A DNA stretch of 64,000 bases, taken from assembly GCF_011378715.1 (NCBI RefSeq), contig NZ_WTKU01000016.1, positions 31,745-95,744 on the forward strand, given 5' to 3'. Of this stretch, positions 1 to 8,892 are shown one piece after another (within the stretch, counting starts at the first letter, position 1; the number at the start of each line of letters is the position of its first letter). The notes below the pieces were generated by a model. That model ran no database searches and had not been told where the DNA came from. It saw only the letters and a list, made by a program, of their open reading frames with translations. Source of the DNA: Psychromonas sp. SA13A. GTDB lineage: Bacteria > Pseudomonadota > Gammaproteobacteria > Enterobacterales > Psychromonadaceae. The position numbers and the translations under genes are program-made.

Positions 1-58
1 TGGTAGAAAAATCTGTAAATGGGAGAGAAGGGGGATTTGCTACCCCTCCATATATTCA

Positions 59-715
59 TTAGTCGCAGTGTAACTGGAACTGCTGAGAAAAGAGTTGTCC
101 GAGTGCATTATTGGGCGCTACGTCATCTGCTAAGGATAAAGTATAAGCACGTTGCGCATCTGAGGCTGTAGGTTCAAGTAATTTATATTTACAGTGTTTA
201 CTAATGTCTTCGGTGAGTTGAATATCCTGTGCCTCAAGCCATGACATATCAACAAAATAAGTTGAATCGTAAATAAACAGTTTAAAGTCTTTATTATTAA
301 ACGCGATAGGCTCAGATAAGGGAATATCAAAGGTTAGCACTAACTTGTCTTGATATTGTATTAGCTGAGGATAACGTGCTGTCTTAAACTTAATCGGCGT
401 ATTACCAACATAGAAATAGGTAAAATAATGTTCGTTATACATGTTATTGGTTACGCTGGTAGCTAATAACTGTAACGTATTATCGATATGTTCAGGGCTA
501 ATCTCTTCACCCTGTAACATATAATCTGATGTTTCTGCATCAAAGGTCCAAGTCATGTGTAAGGTGGTAATATGTGTTTTGTCACTTCCAATCGCTGTGT
601 TTGTATCTACCCATGCGTGCGGGTGTGCAGACAAACTAGAAGAGAATGAGAAGCAAGCTAATAGTAACCATTTAATGGGTAGTAAATGTTTTAAGGTGTT
701 TATTGTTCGGTTCAT
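59..715 (-). CDS. DUF1007 family exported protein
   Basis: A 218-residue protein with an N-terminal signal peptide: basic start, hydrophobic core around residues 12-27, cleavage expected after SLSA so that the mature protein begins HPHAWVD. That HPHAW motif followed by a beta-rich domain is the hallmark of DUF1007, a periplasmic family often encoded next to nickel/cobalt exporters of the RcnA/NicO type. The next gene in this direction lies off the left edge, so the pairing cannot be checked here. I chose the ATG at 715 over an in-frame one at 757 because it puts the basic residues directly before the hydrophobic core and has GAGAG upstream. The function of the family is not firmly known; a role in metal handling is inferred from its usual context. 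Confidence 0.85.
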   Translation of the reverse strand: MNRTINTLKHLLPIKWLLLACFSFSSSLSAHPHAWVDTNTAIGSDKTHITTLHMTWTFDAETSDYMLQGEEISPEHIDNTLQLLATSVTNNMYNEHYFTYFYVGNTPIKFKTARYPQLIQYQDKLVLTFDIPLSEPIAFNNKDFKLFIYDSTYFVDMSWLEAQDIQLTEDISKHCKYKLLEPTASDAQRAYTLSLADDVAPNNALGQLFSQQFQLHCD

Positions 716-830
716 CTTGCTCTCATTCGACTTATCATTTATGCCTGCTTTAACCATATTTTCTATAAAGCATAGTAACGGGTATCAGTTTTCTTCAGTG
801 TACTTTTGATAAAGCGCAATTGAAACTGTC

Positions 831-862
831 ATCAACTCATCAACTCATCAACTCATCAACAC
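831..862. repeat. 8-bp tandem repeat, 4 copies
   Basis: Unit ATCAACTC occurs three times perfectly and once as ATCAACAC. It lies between the 5' end of the DUF1007 gene and the 3' end of the DUF2750 gene, both on the minus strand, so it is in the spacer upstream of the DUF1007 gene. It is only 18 bases from a second repeat array. Confidence 0.95.
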
Positions 863-880
863 ATTAACAATTAGTAAACT

Positions 881-908
881 TGTTTATTGTTTATTGTTTA
901 TTGTTTAT
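881..908. repeat. 7-bp tandem repeat, 4 copies, reaching into a stop codon
   Basis: Unit TGTTTAT is repeated four times without interruption. The array runs across the stop codon of the DUF2750 gene (898-900), so gain or loss of a 7-base unit would change the last few residues or the termination point of that protein. Confidence 0.93.
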
Positions 909-1281
909 TTTTAAGGTTAAGTTCATGTTCAAATTCATCAGGGAAGAAAATTAACCCTTTTAGATCTTTGTCTGGGAAAACAACAATCGATAGTTCATCA
1001 TCTTCTAAGCCTGGTGTCCAACGTTCACGCCACTTATTCAAGCTAATCGCTTCAGCCTTACAATGAGACCATTCTTCTGTCGCCCAGTCCTCAGCAAACT
1101 CCTTATTTGGCCATACCGGAACACAGTCTTCATCTTCTGTGTTGAGCATAACGCAACCATGTTCATCTATTAATAACCAAATTTGTTGTTGCTTGTTTAC
1201 TTCTTTACATAAATATTGAAAGCGTTGTTGCTGGTCGAGTTTTAATATTTCAGTAATACGTGATGGAGGTAAATCACTCAT
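898..1281 (-). CDS. DUF2750 domain-containing protein
   Basis: A 127-residue, acidic, Trp-rich cytosolic protein without signal peptide or membrane segment. The order of features (N-terminal helix, QIWLLIDEHG strand, VWPNKEFAEDW motif, then a segment ending in FPDE) matches the DUF2750 family, small proteins of unknown function common in gammaproteobacteria. The gene appears to stand alone, followed on its strand by a 180-base spacer full of tandem repeats. The C-terminal residues are encoded inside a 7-bp tandem array, so the exact end may vary between strains. No function can be assigned. Confidence 0.85.
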   Translation of the reverse strand: MSDLPPSRITEILKLDQQQRFQYLCKEVNKQQQIWLLIDEHGCVMLNTEDEDCVPVWPNKEFAEDWATEEWSHCKAEAISLNKWRERWTPGLEDDELSIVVFPDKDLKGLIFFPDEFEHELNLKNKQ

Positions 1282-1864
1282 GTGTTGTCCTATCTATTGC
1301 TTATTTAATTAACGATTAGCTTAAAGTAAATATTCTGATTTACTAGGGGAGTTTTACTATTACTTGAATTCAATAATAGAAAAAGATATTTGAGTGAGTA
1401 TGTTTAGCTTTAACGCTGACGGTATTACTTACTGAATTAGTTTTAGGATTGATTATAAAATTACTGGTATCAATTCGATAGAATATTGGGCTCTAAAAAA
1501 GAGTGGAATGTTTTACTTTAAATGTAAATTTTTTATAAAATTTATTGACTTAATCTAATTATATTTACATAAAATGCTAATATAATACTTATTGTTGCAA
1601 GTATGTAAATTGTGCGTTACAACATTTAAAAAAGTGAATTGTAAGGTTTTAATACAAAGTATTAATCATATGTGATAAAAATTCATATTATTACTACTTT
1701 ATCACTTTAATATTTATCATAATAAATGTTGAGTTCGTATATTATTAGTTTTTAGATTGAAATAGTTATCTGCTTTTTCTTTGTATAGTATTACAAATGA
1801 TAATTGTTACCCATCTTTAAAGTTGATGTTTTTATCACCTTTAATAACCTCACCTAAGGTGATT
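1282..1864. other. AT-rich spacer, no gene seen
   Basis: About 580 bases between the divergent DUF2750 and diguanylate cyclase genes. Very AT-rich with stops in all frames. It must hold the promoters of both genes, but there are too many TATAAT-like sequences to choose one. No RNA gene or repeat is evident. Confidence 0.5.
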
Positions 1865-3511
1865 ATGTTTTATAGTATAAAAGCCAAAATGATTACTCTG
1901 TTTTCATTAGTGATGATTTGTTTCACTGCGTTATTGTTAGTGACTATTTTTATCAATCAACGAGAAAATGTGCTGAATTTAGAATTAAAAAAATCCAGTG
2001 AAATTTCAAATATGCACGCCAATATATTGAGCCAAGAATTTGCTCAATATATTGCGATGTTAAAAATGCAAAGTGACGACTCGCAACTTAAAAAAAATGA
2101 CCCAGATAAAATCAAGAAAATACTGCAACGTCTGATGAAAGTAGGTAATCGTAACTTTGTTAATGCTATTTACGTGGATCAAAATTTAAACTTAGTTGAT
2201 GCTTCAGGCAATAAAAATAAAGTGACAAACCCTTTGTTTTTGAAAGGTGAAGAGTGGAAAAATAAACCCTATAACATCACAGTGCCAGTGAACACGTTAT
2301 TTGAAAAAAAACCAGTGATAATCGTTGCCGTACCAGTGTTAAATGACCAGGATAAATGGCAAGGAACACTCGCCGTGGCTGTGCCACTAAAAACCATTAT
2401 TGATAAATTATCATCAATCAAATTAGCAAATGGTAGTTATGCGTGGTTAGCAGATTCTAATGATTTGGTGGTTGCTCATCCCGCTCCTAGTGTAGTAATG
2501 AACGCTCGTCTTTCAACCGATGATAGCGTTGATTTTCCAGGGTTTTATAAAATAACAAGGCAAACCAAATTACAAAATAATGGTTATGGGCGTTATTACG
2601 ACACACAATTACAAGAGTCTAAAATAGTTACTTTTTCTAAGATTCAGAATTTACCCGGGTGGAATTTGTTTGTAACCACTCAAGAAGTTGAAATTTTTCG
2701 AGGTATATACAGCATTGTATACAGTGCATTAACTATTTCAATTATCCTAATGATTGTTTTTTTGTTTATCATAAGCCAATTATCAAATAAGGTTACAGGC
2801 CCTATAGTGAGGCTAACTAAAGATGTAAAAGCGTCGGTAACCGCTAAAAGTAATTTTATACGTATTATTCATTCTAAAGATGAAATTGGCGCACTTTCTA
2901 AAGCGTTTCATCGCAGCCTTCAAAAAATTCATCATCATACCACTCAGCTGGAAGAGATTGTTAGAGAACGAACTAAAGAGATTTCATCTAAAAATAGCTT
3001 GCTCAATGAACAGAATGATAAACTTGAAGTGCAAGTTTCTAAAGACTCATTGACTAATTTATATAATCGTCGTGCTTTTAATGCGTTAGTTGAAAAAGAG
3101 CTCTCGCGCGCTAAAAGACATCATGTAAGTATCGCATTAGCGGTCCTCGATCTTGACCACTTTAAAAATGTTAACGACAAATATGGACATGACACCGGAG
3201 ACAAGGTCCTGTGTCGCTTTGCGAATGAATTGACTACAAGTATGCGTAAAGAGGATATTATCTGTCGATGGGGCGGCGAAGAGTTTGTAGTGTTATTATC
3301 TGCCTCTACTTCAGATAAGGTCTATGAGCATATGGAAGAGATGCGTGAAAGGGTCGCTACGATGGATTTTAGTCCTGCTCCTCAAGTTACTTTCAGTGCT
3401 GGCATGTCAACCTATAGGGAAGGTGAAAGCTTTACAGAGTGGTTTAAACGCGCAGATAATGCGCTTTATAAAGCCAAAGACAATGGAAGAAATCAAATTG
3501 TAAAAGTTTAG
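1865..3511 (+). CDS. Cache-HAMP-GGDEF diguanylate cyclase
   Basis: A 548-residue membrane-bound sensor predicted to make cyclic di-GMP. Two membrane segments (about residues 10-30 and 285-308) flank a periplasmic region of about 255 residues resembling a double Cache ligand-binding domain. A HAMP-like linker, a short coiled coil and a C-terminal GGDEF domain follow. The active site reads GGEEF, a functional variant. An RxxD motif (RKED) lies exactly five residues before it, which is the inhibitory I-site, so product feedback is expected. An ATG at 1781 is in frame, but the one at 1865 is preceded by TAAGGTG and gives a normal short N-terminus. The signal sensed is unknown and no partner gene is adjacent. 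Confidence 0.9.
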   Translation: MFYSIKAKMITLFSLVMICFTALLLVTIFINQRENVLNLELKKSSEISNMHANILSQEFAQYIAMLKMQSDDSQLKKNDPDKIKKILQRLMKVGNRNFVNAIYVDQNLNLVDASGNKNKVTNPLFLKGEEWKNKPYNITVPVNTLFEKKPVIIVAVPVLNDQDKWQGTLAVAVPLKTIIDKLSSIKLANGSYAWLADSNDLVVAHPAPSVVMNARLSTDDSVDFPGFYKITRQTKLQNNGYGRYYDTQLQESKIVTFSKIQNLPGWNLFVTTQEVEIFRGIYSIVYSALTISIILMIVFLFIISQLSNKVTGPIVRLTKDVKASVTAKSNFIRIIHSKDEIGALSKAFHRSLQKIHHHTTQLEEIVRERTKEISSKNSLLNEQNDKLEVQVSKDSLTNLYNRRAFNALVEKELSRAKRHHVSIALAVLDLDHFKNVNDKYGHDTGDKVLCRFANELTTSMRKEDIICRWGGEEFVVLLSASTSDKVYEHMEEMRERVATMDFSPAPQVTFSAGMSTYREGESFTEWFKRADNALYKAKDNGRNQIVKV

Positions 3512-4031
3512 CTTTTAACTCCCATTAATTACAGTGATAGCAACAGTGATAGAAGAAGTGTGCTACTGGTTATATTGTGGGAGATAAGTTGGTTTTCCTT
3601 AATGCTAACATCATTCAATATCAGTCCTTTTTAACCCCTTAGTGCTTCTGAAAATATTATCTTCGTGGCATATCGAATAGTTCTAACTTAAATACTTTGA
3701 AGCATGAATTTTAAGTGTTCTAACATTTTCTATAAGTAGATAAGTAGATAAGTAGATAAGTAGATAAGTAGATAAGTAAACTTTACAACTACCGAGAATT
3801 ATTTTCTTGTTTGAAATCTTCAAGTATTTCCCTTTATCATTATTTCATTCTAAAAAATAATTTAAATTATTTAAAATCAATGCTTTATGCTTGTGTTTTG
3901 TTTGGCTTAAATAATGGCGTGATGTTTGCTCAATAATTATTGAACAAGCTCAGTATTTGAATGAAATTTATCTAACCAATATTTGAATACTTACGCATTT
4001 TATTGGATTAAATAATTTTAAGGATTAAATC
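3512..4031. other. AT-rich spacer with tandem repeat, no gene seen
   Basis: About 520 bases between the diguanylate cyclase and the small Pmp3-type gene. Apart from the octamer array at 3733-3778, only AT-rich sequence with stops in all frames is visible. The last 100 bases presumably carry the promoter of the small membrane-protein gene. Confidence 0.5.
3733..3778. repeat. 8-bp tandem repeat, about 5.75 copies
   Basis: Unit TAAGTAGA is repeated five times perfectly plus a partial sixth copy. It lies in the spacer 220 bases after the diguanylate cyclase gene and 250 bases before the Pmp3-type gene. Uninterrupted units of this length are prone to slippage. Confidence 0.95.
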
Positions 4032-4190
4032 ATGGATATTATTCGTATTATTTTCGCTATTTTACTACCGCCAGTAGGTGTATTTTTACAAGTCGGATTT
4101 TCATGGACTCTTGTCCTTAACATATTACTGACAATACTTGGCTACATTCCCGGTATTGTCCATGCTATATGGGTTATCGCGAAAAAATAG
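4032..4190 (+). CDS. Pmp3/YqaE (UPF0057) family small membrane protein
   Basis: A 52-residue protein made almost wholly of two transmembrane helices. The first contains the family signature LLPPVGVFLQVG and the second NILLTILGYIPGIVHAIWVI, as in bacterial YqaE and yeast Pmp3. These proteins sit in the inner membrane and are linked to membrane potential and salt or cold stress in other organisms; the mechanism is poorly defined. The start ATG has AAGGAT seven bases upstream. The gene stands alone, with tandem repeats on both sides and a strong terminator about 100 bases downstream. The family call rests on the sequence and is quite secure. Confidence 0.9.
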   Translation: MDIIRIIFAILLPPVGVFLQVGFSWTLVLNILLTILGYIPGIVHAIWVIAKK

Positions 4191-4198
4191 CCTAATTA

Positions 4199-4240
4199 AA
4201 CAATATAAATAGAACAATATAAATAGAACAATATAAATAG
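4199..4240. repeat. 14-bp tandem repeat, 3 copies
   Basis: Unit AACAATATAAATAG is repeated three times exactly, starting eight bases after the stop codon of the Pmp3-type gene and ending before its terminator. It would be transcribed as part of the 3' untranslated region. Confidence 0.95.
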
Positions 4241-4296
4241 ATAAAGCAGTAGGCCGTTAGATATGAATGGTAACAAGTAAAAATGTACTTTTATCT

Positions 4297-4333
4297 AATG
4301 CCAGTCAGTTAATCATTGACTGGCATTTTTTTG
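4297..4333 (+). terminator. Intrinsic terminator after the Pmp3-type gene
   Basis: An 11-bp perfect stem (AATGCCAGTCA pairing with TGACTGGCATT) with a 9-base loop, followed by a run of Ts. It closes the small membrane-protein transcript. Confidence 0.88.
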
Positions 4334-4760
4334 CTGCTTTTATTTACATACCTTTTATGGTGCGTTTCCCAAGCGAAAATCAATCGTTGTTGGAAGCTAA
4401 TTTCATTTTTTCGAGCTTTTTAAGCGAATAATTTGATCTCGAGCGATCACCTTGCGAGTGACCTCAAACTACTTTCTTTTTTCAGAGGCGCTGTTAATGA
4501 CGCTCGATCCATTGCTTTGTTATTAATTCAATAACCGAAGTGAATAAAACCCTTTATAAAGTAGCGTAAGAGGATTGTTTGGTGTTGTGTCGATTAAATC
4601 AGCAAGTGAACCCATTCCATTCGTTGCCACTTTATCAAATGACGAGCTTGAGTTCTTATGCTGCAGATATTTTCATAGTGACTAACTCCTTCAGAGTGAA
4701 TATCAAAGAGTTAATCTATACCTGAAGTGATTTTTGTTACTGGACCGTTGAGACAGGCAC
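4334..4760. other. Spacer without recognisable gene
   Basis: About 430 bases between the Pmp3 terminator and the tRNA terminator. A minus-strand open frame of about 50 codons (4523-4672) has no ATG at its start and no recognised similarity, so I do not call it. Base composition is slightly less AT-rich than the neighbouring spacers, which would fit a decayed gene, but nothing identifiable remains. Confidence 0.4.
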
Positions 4761-4800
4761 AAAAAAGCCGTAAAAGAAATTAATCTATTACGGCTTTTAA
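4761..4800 (-). terminator. Terminator of the tRNA transcript
   Basis: An 11-bp stem (AAAAGCCGTAA with TTACGGCTTTT) just downstream of the tRNA on the minus strand, followed on that strand by Ts. It ends the tRNA transcript. Confidence 0.85.
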
Positions 4801-4804
4801 AATG

Positions 4805-4881
4805 TGGTGGCCCTTCCCCGACTCGAACGGGGGACCTGACGATTATGAGTCGTATGCTCTAACCAACTGAGCTAAAGGGCC
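4805..4881 (-). tRNA. ileX: tRNA with CAU anticodon, probably tRNA-Ile2
   Basis: A full 77-base cloverleaf including an encoded CCA: acceptor stem GGCCCTT/AAGGGCC, D arm, anticodon CAT (plus-strand 4845-4847) and a GTTCGAG T loop. CAU tRNAs can be initiator Met, elongator Met or Ile2, where TilS converts the C to lysidine. Here positions 4-69 and 5-68 are both C-G pairs, which are Ile2 features, whereas elongator Met usually has U4-A69. The location downstream of rpoD matches E. coli ileX. Base pair 27-43 is a T-C mismatch, leaving a four-pair anticodon stem plus mismatch. The tRNA is certain; Ile rather than Met is likely but not proven. Confidence 0.85.
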
Positions 4882-5011
4882 TAAATTTGTGGGCTGATTA
4901 TATAAGCTAGATTTTTACGTGTCTAGTCTATTACGTTTGATTGCTTATTTTATCAGCGTTAAAGGTCAGATTTATATAAGAAAACAGAACTATCTGACCT
5001 TTACCTAGTAT

Positions 5012-6856
5012 TTACTCGTCTAAGAAGCTACGAAGTTGTTCACTTCGGCTAGGGTGACGAAGCTTACGAAGTGCTTTAGCTTCAATCTGACGAATACGTT
5101 CACGTGTTACATCAAACTGTTTACCTACTTCTTCTAACGTGTGGTCTGTATTCATATCAATACCAAAACGCATACGCAGTACTTTAGCTTCACGAGCGGT
5201 TAACCCTTCTAATACATCGTTAGTTGCATTTTTAAGGCTTTCGCTAGTTGCGCTATCAACAGGTAGTGCAATCGTTGTATCTTCAATGAAGTCACCTAGG
5301 TGTGAATCTTCATCATCACCAATTGGGGTTTCCATTGAGATTGGCTCTTTAGCAATTTTTAATACCTTACGAATTTTATCTTCAGGCATCATCATGCGTT
5401 CAGCTAGCTCTTCTGGCTGTGGTTCACGGCCCATCTCTTGTAACATTTGACGCGAAATACGGTTAAGTTTGTTAATCGTTTCAATCATGTGTACAGGAAT
5501 ACGGATCGTACGTGCTTGGTCAGCAATAGAACGAGTGATTGCTTGGCGGATCCACCATGTAGCATAAGTTGAGAACTTGTAACCACGACGGTATTCAAAT
5601 TTATCAACGGCTTTCATTAGACCGATATTACCTTCTTGGATTAAATCTAAGAACTGTAAACCACGGTTGGTGTATTTTTTAGCAATCGAGATAACTAGAC
5701 GTAAGTTAGCTTCGACCATTTCTTTCTTAGCACGACGCGCTTTAGTTTCACCAATGCTCATTGCACGAGAAATTTCTTTCAAGTTAGCGATTGTTAGTGC
5801 ACTTTCTACTTCGATTGCTAGCATTTTACGGATGCAACGCTCTAAATCTTCTACCGACTCTTTAATACCTTGAACATAAGGTTGATTGCCAGCGAGTACT
5901 TTCTCTAACCACGCACTGTTAGTTTCATTACCTTTGAAGATTTTAATGAATTCAGCTTTTGGCATTTTGCACTGTTCAACACAGATTTTTAATATTAAAC
6001 GTTCTTGAACACGTGCAGCACTCATGTTGCCACGTATCAGTTTTACCATACGGTCAAACTGTTTTGGAATGAGTTTAAATTGTTGGAAATATTCAGCTTG
6101 TTCTTCAATCGCACTTAAGGTGTCCGCATGTTTACGGCCATTCTTTGTAATTGATTTTTCAACGATGTTGTTTAAACGACGTAGTTCAGTGAATTTTTCT
6201 GCCGCTTCTTCTGGGCAAGGGCCTTTAGGACCTTCTTCCTCTTCTTCGTCATCTTCTTTGTCATCAGCATCGTCATCTAATTCAGCTTCCGATAATTCAG
6301 AGCCGATATTAGTTGCACTAACCGCTTGTGTCATATCATCATTTGGATCAATAAAACCACTGATTAAATCAGTTAGTTTCATTTCTTCTGCTTCATAGCT
6401 ATCGTAGTTATCTAATAGGTTACGAATGGTTGCTGGATATTCAGAAACAGAGTTCTGTACTTCTTTAATGCCTTCTTCGATACGTTTAGCGATAACAATC
6501 TCGCCTTCACGTGTCAGTAGTTCTACTGTACCCATTTCGCGCATGTACATACGAACAGGGTCGGTAGTACGGCCAATTTCTGACTCAACCGTTGCTAATA
6601 CTTGTGCTGCGGCTTCTACCGCATCTTCATCCGGTTCATCGTTATCAGTGCCAGAAAGAATAAGATCATCAGCATCAGGAGCAGTTTCAACAACTCGGAT
6701 ACCCATGTCGTTGATCATCTGAATGATATCTTCAATTTGCTCTGACTCAACGATATCTTGCGGAAGGTGATCATTCACTTCTGCGAAGGTTAAGAAACCA
6801 TTCTCTTTACCTTTAATGATCAGCTCTTTAAGCTGTGATTGAGGTGTTTGCGCCAT
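5012..6856 (-). CDS. rpoD: RNA polymerase sigma-70 factor RpoD
   Basis: The primary housekeeping sigma factor, 614 residues (E. coli 613). The protein shows the N-terminal region 1.1, region 1.2 ([15 protein letters not shown]), an acidic non-conserved insert with a run of D and E, region 2 ([16 protein letters not shown] through [14 protein letters not shown], which melts and reads the -10), region 3 and region 4 with the -35 helix-turn-helix near [23 protein letters not shown] start at the ATG at 6856 because [12 protein letters not shown] lines up with the E. coli N-terminus; an in-frame ATG three codons upstream is less likely. It is the last gene of the macromolecular synthesis operon, 95 bases after dnaG. 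Confidence 0.98.
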   Translation of the reverse strand: MAQTPQSQLKELIIKGKENGFLTFAEVNDHLPQDIVESEQIEDIIQMINDMGIRVVETAPDADDLILSGTDNDEPDEDAVEAAAQVLATVESEIGRTTDPVRMYMREMGTVELLTREGEIVIAKRIEEGIKEVQNSVSEYPATIRNLLDNYDSYEAEEMKLTDLISGFIDPNDDMTQAVSATNIGSELSEAELDDDADDKEDDEEEEEGPKGPCPEEAAEKFTELRRLNNIVEKSITKNGRKHADTLSAIEEQAEYFQQFKLIPKQFDRMVKLIRGNMSAARVQERLILKICVEQCKMPKAEFIKIFKGNETNSAWLEKVLAGNQPYVQGIKESVEDLERCIRKMLAIEVESALTIANLKEISRAMSIGETKARRAKKEMVEANLRLVISIAKKYTNRGLQFLDLIQEGNIGLMKAVDKFEYRRGYKFSTYATWWIRQAITRSIADQARTIRIPVHMIETINKLNRISRQMLQEMGREPQPEELAERMMMPEDKIRKVLKIAKEPISMETPIGDDEDSHLGDFIEDTTIALPVDSATSESLKNATNDVLEGLTAREAKVLRMRFGIDMNTDHTLEEVGKQFDVTRERIRQIEAKALRKLRHPSRSEQLRSFLDE

Positions 6857-6951
6857 AGGTACCATCCAAAATTAGTCGTGAAATGTGGTGTAAATGGGAA
6901 AAAATATAAGCGCTCGAGTATACGCTTAAAATGAATTTTATGCCAATCCCA

Positions 6952-8700
6952 TTAATGTTGTTTTTGTTCTTTTAGAAGTTGAGCCAGCTGGACTGTTTCT
7001 TCTGTTGTTAAAACCTCACCTTGCCTTGATTTTTGTTTTAAAAACTCAATTCGTTGGGTCAGGTGTAATGATAAAAAATTATCTAATATGTCGAAAAATA
7101 CTTGTTCGTATTTATCTTCTTGTACTTGATTATTCCAAGTTGCTAAAGCAATTAGTTGCTTTTCTTGTGGCTGTTCGCGCCAATGTTCTAATAGTAGACC
7201 AGTAGAGAGATGGGGTGTGTCCCTACAAATTTCAAGTAGTGAATTTAAAAGAGTTAAGCCGGGTATTTGCATTTCTTTAAATTCAGGTATTTCATCTAAC
7301 TGATAGGCCATTTGCGGGTTCTGTAGTAGTAATGAAATAGCTAAACGCATTGGCGTTATTTTTTTTGATGTTGGTCTTTTTTCAAGCTTTGTTGGCGCGG
7401 GTAAAAGCTTTTTTAAGCCTTCTTTTTCAATGCCTAATAAGCTAATTAAACGCGTTTCCATCATCTGTCTAAATACAGAGTCAGGCAGTTTTGTTAATAA
7501 TGGAATCGCTAGTTGTGCTAATTTAGATTTACTATCGGCACTACGCATATCAACTTGTGTTAGTAGATGTTGGTATAAAAAATCTGATAATGGCATTGCT
7601 TGGTCAACCAGCTTTTCAAAAAATGCTTTGCCTTCTTTTTGTACTAGGCTATCTGGATCTTCACCGTCAGGCAAGAACATAAAGCGTAATGTTCGACCAT
7701 CTTGAATAGAGGGTAGAGCATTTTCAAGAGCACGCCATGCAGCGGTTCGTCCCGCGCTATCACCATCAAAACAACAAATAACTTCGCTAGTTTGTCTAAA
7801 CAATAATTGAATATGATCTGGTGTGGTCGCCGTCCCTAAAGAAGCAACTGCATAGTGAATATCAAATTGTCCTAGCGCAACAACATCCATATAACCTTCA
7901 ACGACTAAAATGCGTTTTACGTCTTTTTCATGTTGTTTAACTTGATACAAACCATAAAGTTCTTTACCTTTATGGAAAATAGGGGTTTCCGGCGAATTTA
8001 AATATTTTGGTGTTGTATCATCAAAAACACGCCCACCAAAGCCGATTACTCGGCCACGCCTATCTACAATAGGGAACATTAAGCGATCGCGGAAACGGTC
8101 GTAGCTACCACCGCTATCTTTACTGATCAGCATGCCTGCATCAATTAACTGTTGCTCTAATTGCTTGTTAATAGCGAATTTTTTACGTACTTCATCCCAA
8201 CCATCGGGGGCATAACCGATTTGAAAATGTTTAGTTGTTTCACCCGACAAGCCTCTACTTTTTAAGTAGTTAATGACTTTTTCACTGTGTTTATGTGTAC
8301 GTAATTGTTGTTGATAAAAGCGGGTTATGTCAGCCATCAGTTGATAAAGATCTTTTCTATCGACATAAGTGGTTGCTGGTTGAGTGTGCCCTGATTCTTC
8401 ACGGGGTACTTCAATGGACAATTGCTCTGCGAGTACTTCTACTGCATCGACAAATTCAATTCCGTCATAATCCATAAGGAAGGAAACGACATTACCGCTA
8501 ACCCCACAATTAAAACAATGGTAAAACTGTTGATCTGGACTTACAGAAAAAGTTGAGTCGTTATTACCATTATGAAAGGGGCAGCGTGCGCGGTAGCTTT
8601 TACCTTTTTTCTTCAATTTAAGACGGCTATCAATTACATCAACGATATCGGTGCGAGAAATCAGATCGTCAATGAAATTTTTGGGAATGCGGCCGGCCAT
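6952..8700 (-). CDS. dnaG: DNA primase DnaG
   Basis: Makes the RNA primers for chromosome replication. The 582-residue length equals the usual size. The N-terminal CHC2 zinc finger has C40, H43, C62 and C65. The TOPRIM catalytic core follows, with the conserved glutamate in VVEGYMDV and aspartates in CFDGDSAG, and then a C-terminal DnaB-binding helical domain. It sits between yqeY and rpoD. A terminator lies in the 192-base gap before it, so primase should be made at a lower level than ribosomal protein S21, as in E. coli. Confidence 0.98.
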   Translation of the reverse strand: MAGRIPKNFIDDLISRTDIVDVIDSRLKLKKKGKSYRARCPFHNGNNDSTFSVSPDQQFYHCFNCGVSGNVVSFLMDYDGIEFVDAVEVLAEQLSIEVPREESGHTQPATTYVDRKDLYQLMADITRFYQQQLRTHKHSEKVINYLKSRGLSGETTKHFQIGYAPDGWDEVRKKFAINKQLEQQLIDAGMLISKDSGGSYDRFRDRLMFPIVDRRGRVIGFGGRVFDDTTPKYLNSPETPIFHKGKELYGLYQVKQHEKDVKRILVVEGYMDVVALGQFDIHYAVASLGTATTPDHIQLLFRQTSEVICCFDGDSAGRTAAWRALENALPSIQDGRTLRFMFLPDGEDPDSLVQKEGKAFFEKLVDQAMPLSDFLYQHLLTQVDMRSADSKSKLAQLAIPLLTKLPDSVFRQMMETRLISLLGIEKEGLKKLLPAPTKLEKRPTSKKITPMRLAISLLLQNPQMAYQLDEIPEFKEMQIPGLTLLNSLLEICRDTPHLSTGLLLEHWREQPQEKQLIALATWNNQVQEDKYEQVFFDILDNFLSLHLTQRIEFLKQKSRQGEVLTTEETVQLAQLLKEQKQH

Positions 8701-8830
8701 TGTGAGTCCTATTGATAAAAGAGGCTAGTATACTCGTTGTGGTTAAAAGTACACAATAGTTGTTAATACTCATTACAATTAATAGATGAATAAATAATAG
8801 GGGGAATTAATATTTAATACAGGTTAAAAC

Positions 8831-8870
8831 AAAAAAACCTCAGACTTAAATATTAAGCTGAGGTTTTTTT
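8831..8870. terminator. Internal terminator between yqeY and dnaG
   Basis: Stem AAAAAAACCTCAG paired with CTGAGGTTTTTTT, extended inside by CTTAA/TTAAG with one bulged base and a 3-base loop. Both strands end in T-runs. In the minus-strand operon it lies after yqeY and before dnaG, the place where E. coli has a partial terminator that lowers dnaG-rpoD expression relative to rpsU. Confidence 0.88.
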
Positions 8871-8892
8871 AATCAAAAAAGATGAATAGGGT

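Noticed and set aside
4523..4675. Minus-strand open frame of about 50 codons ending LLYKGFYSLRLLN
   Set aside because: No ATG near its start, no recognised similarity; most likely chance or a fully decayed gene.
6024..6722. Long Ser-rich frames opposite rpoD
   Set aside because: They are antisense shadows of the rpoD coding sequence; the Ser runs mirror its Asp/Glu codons.
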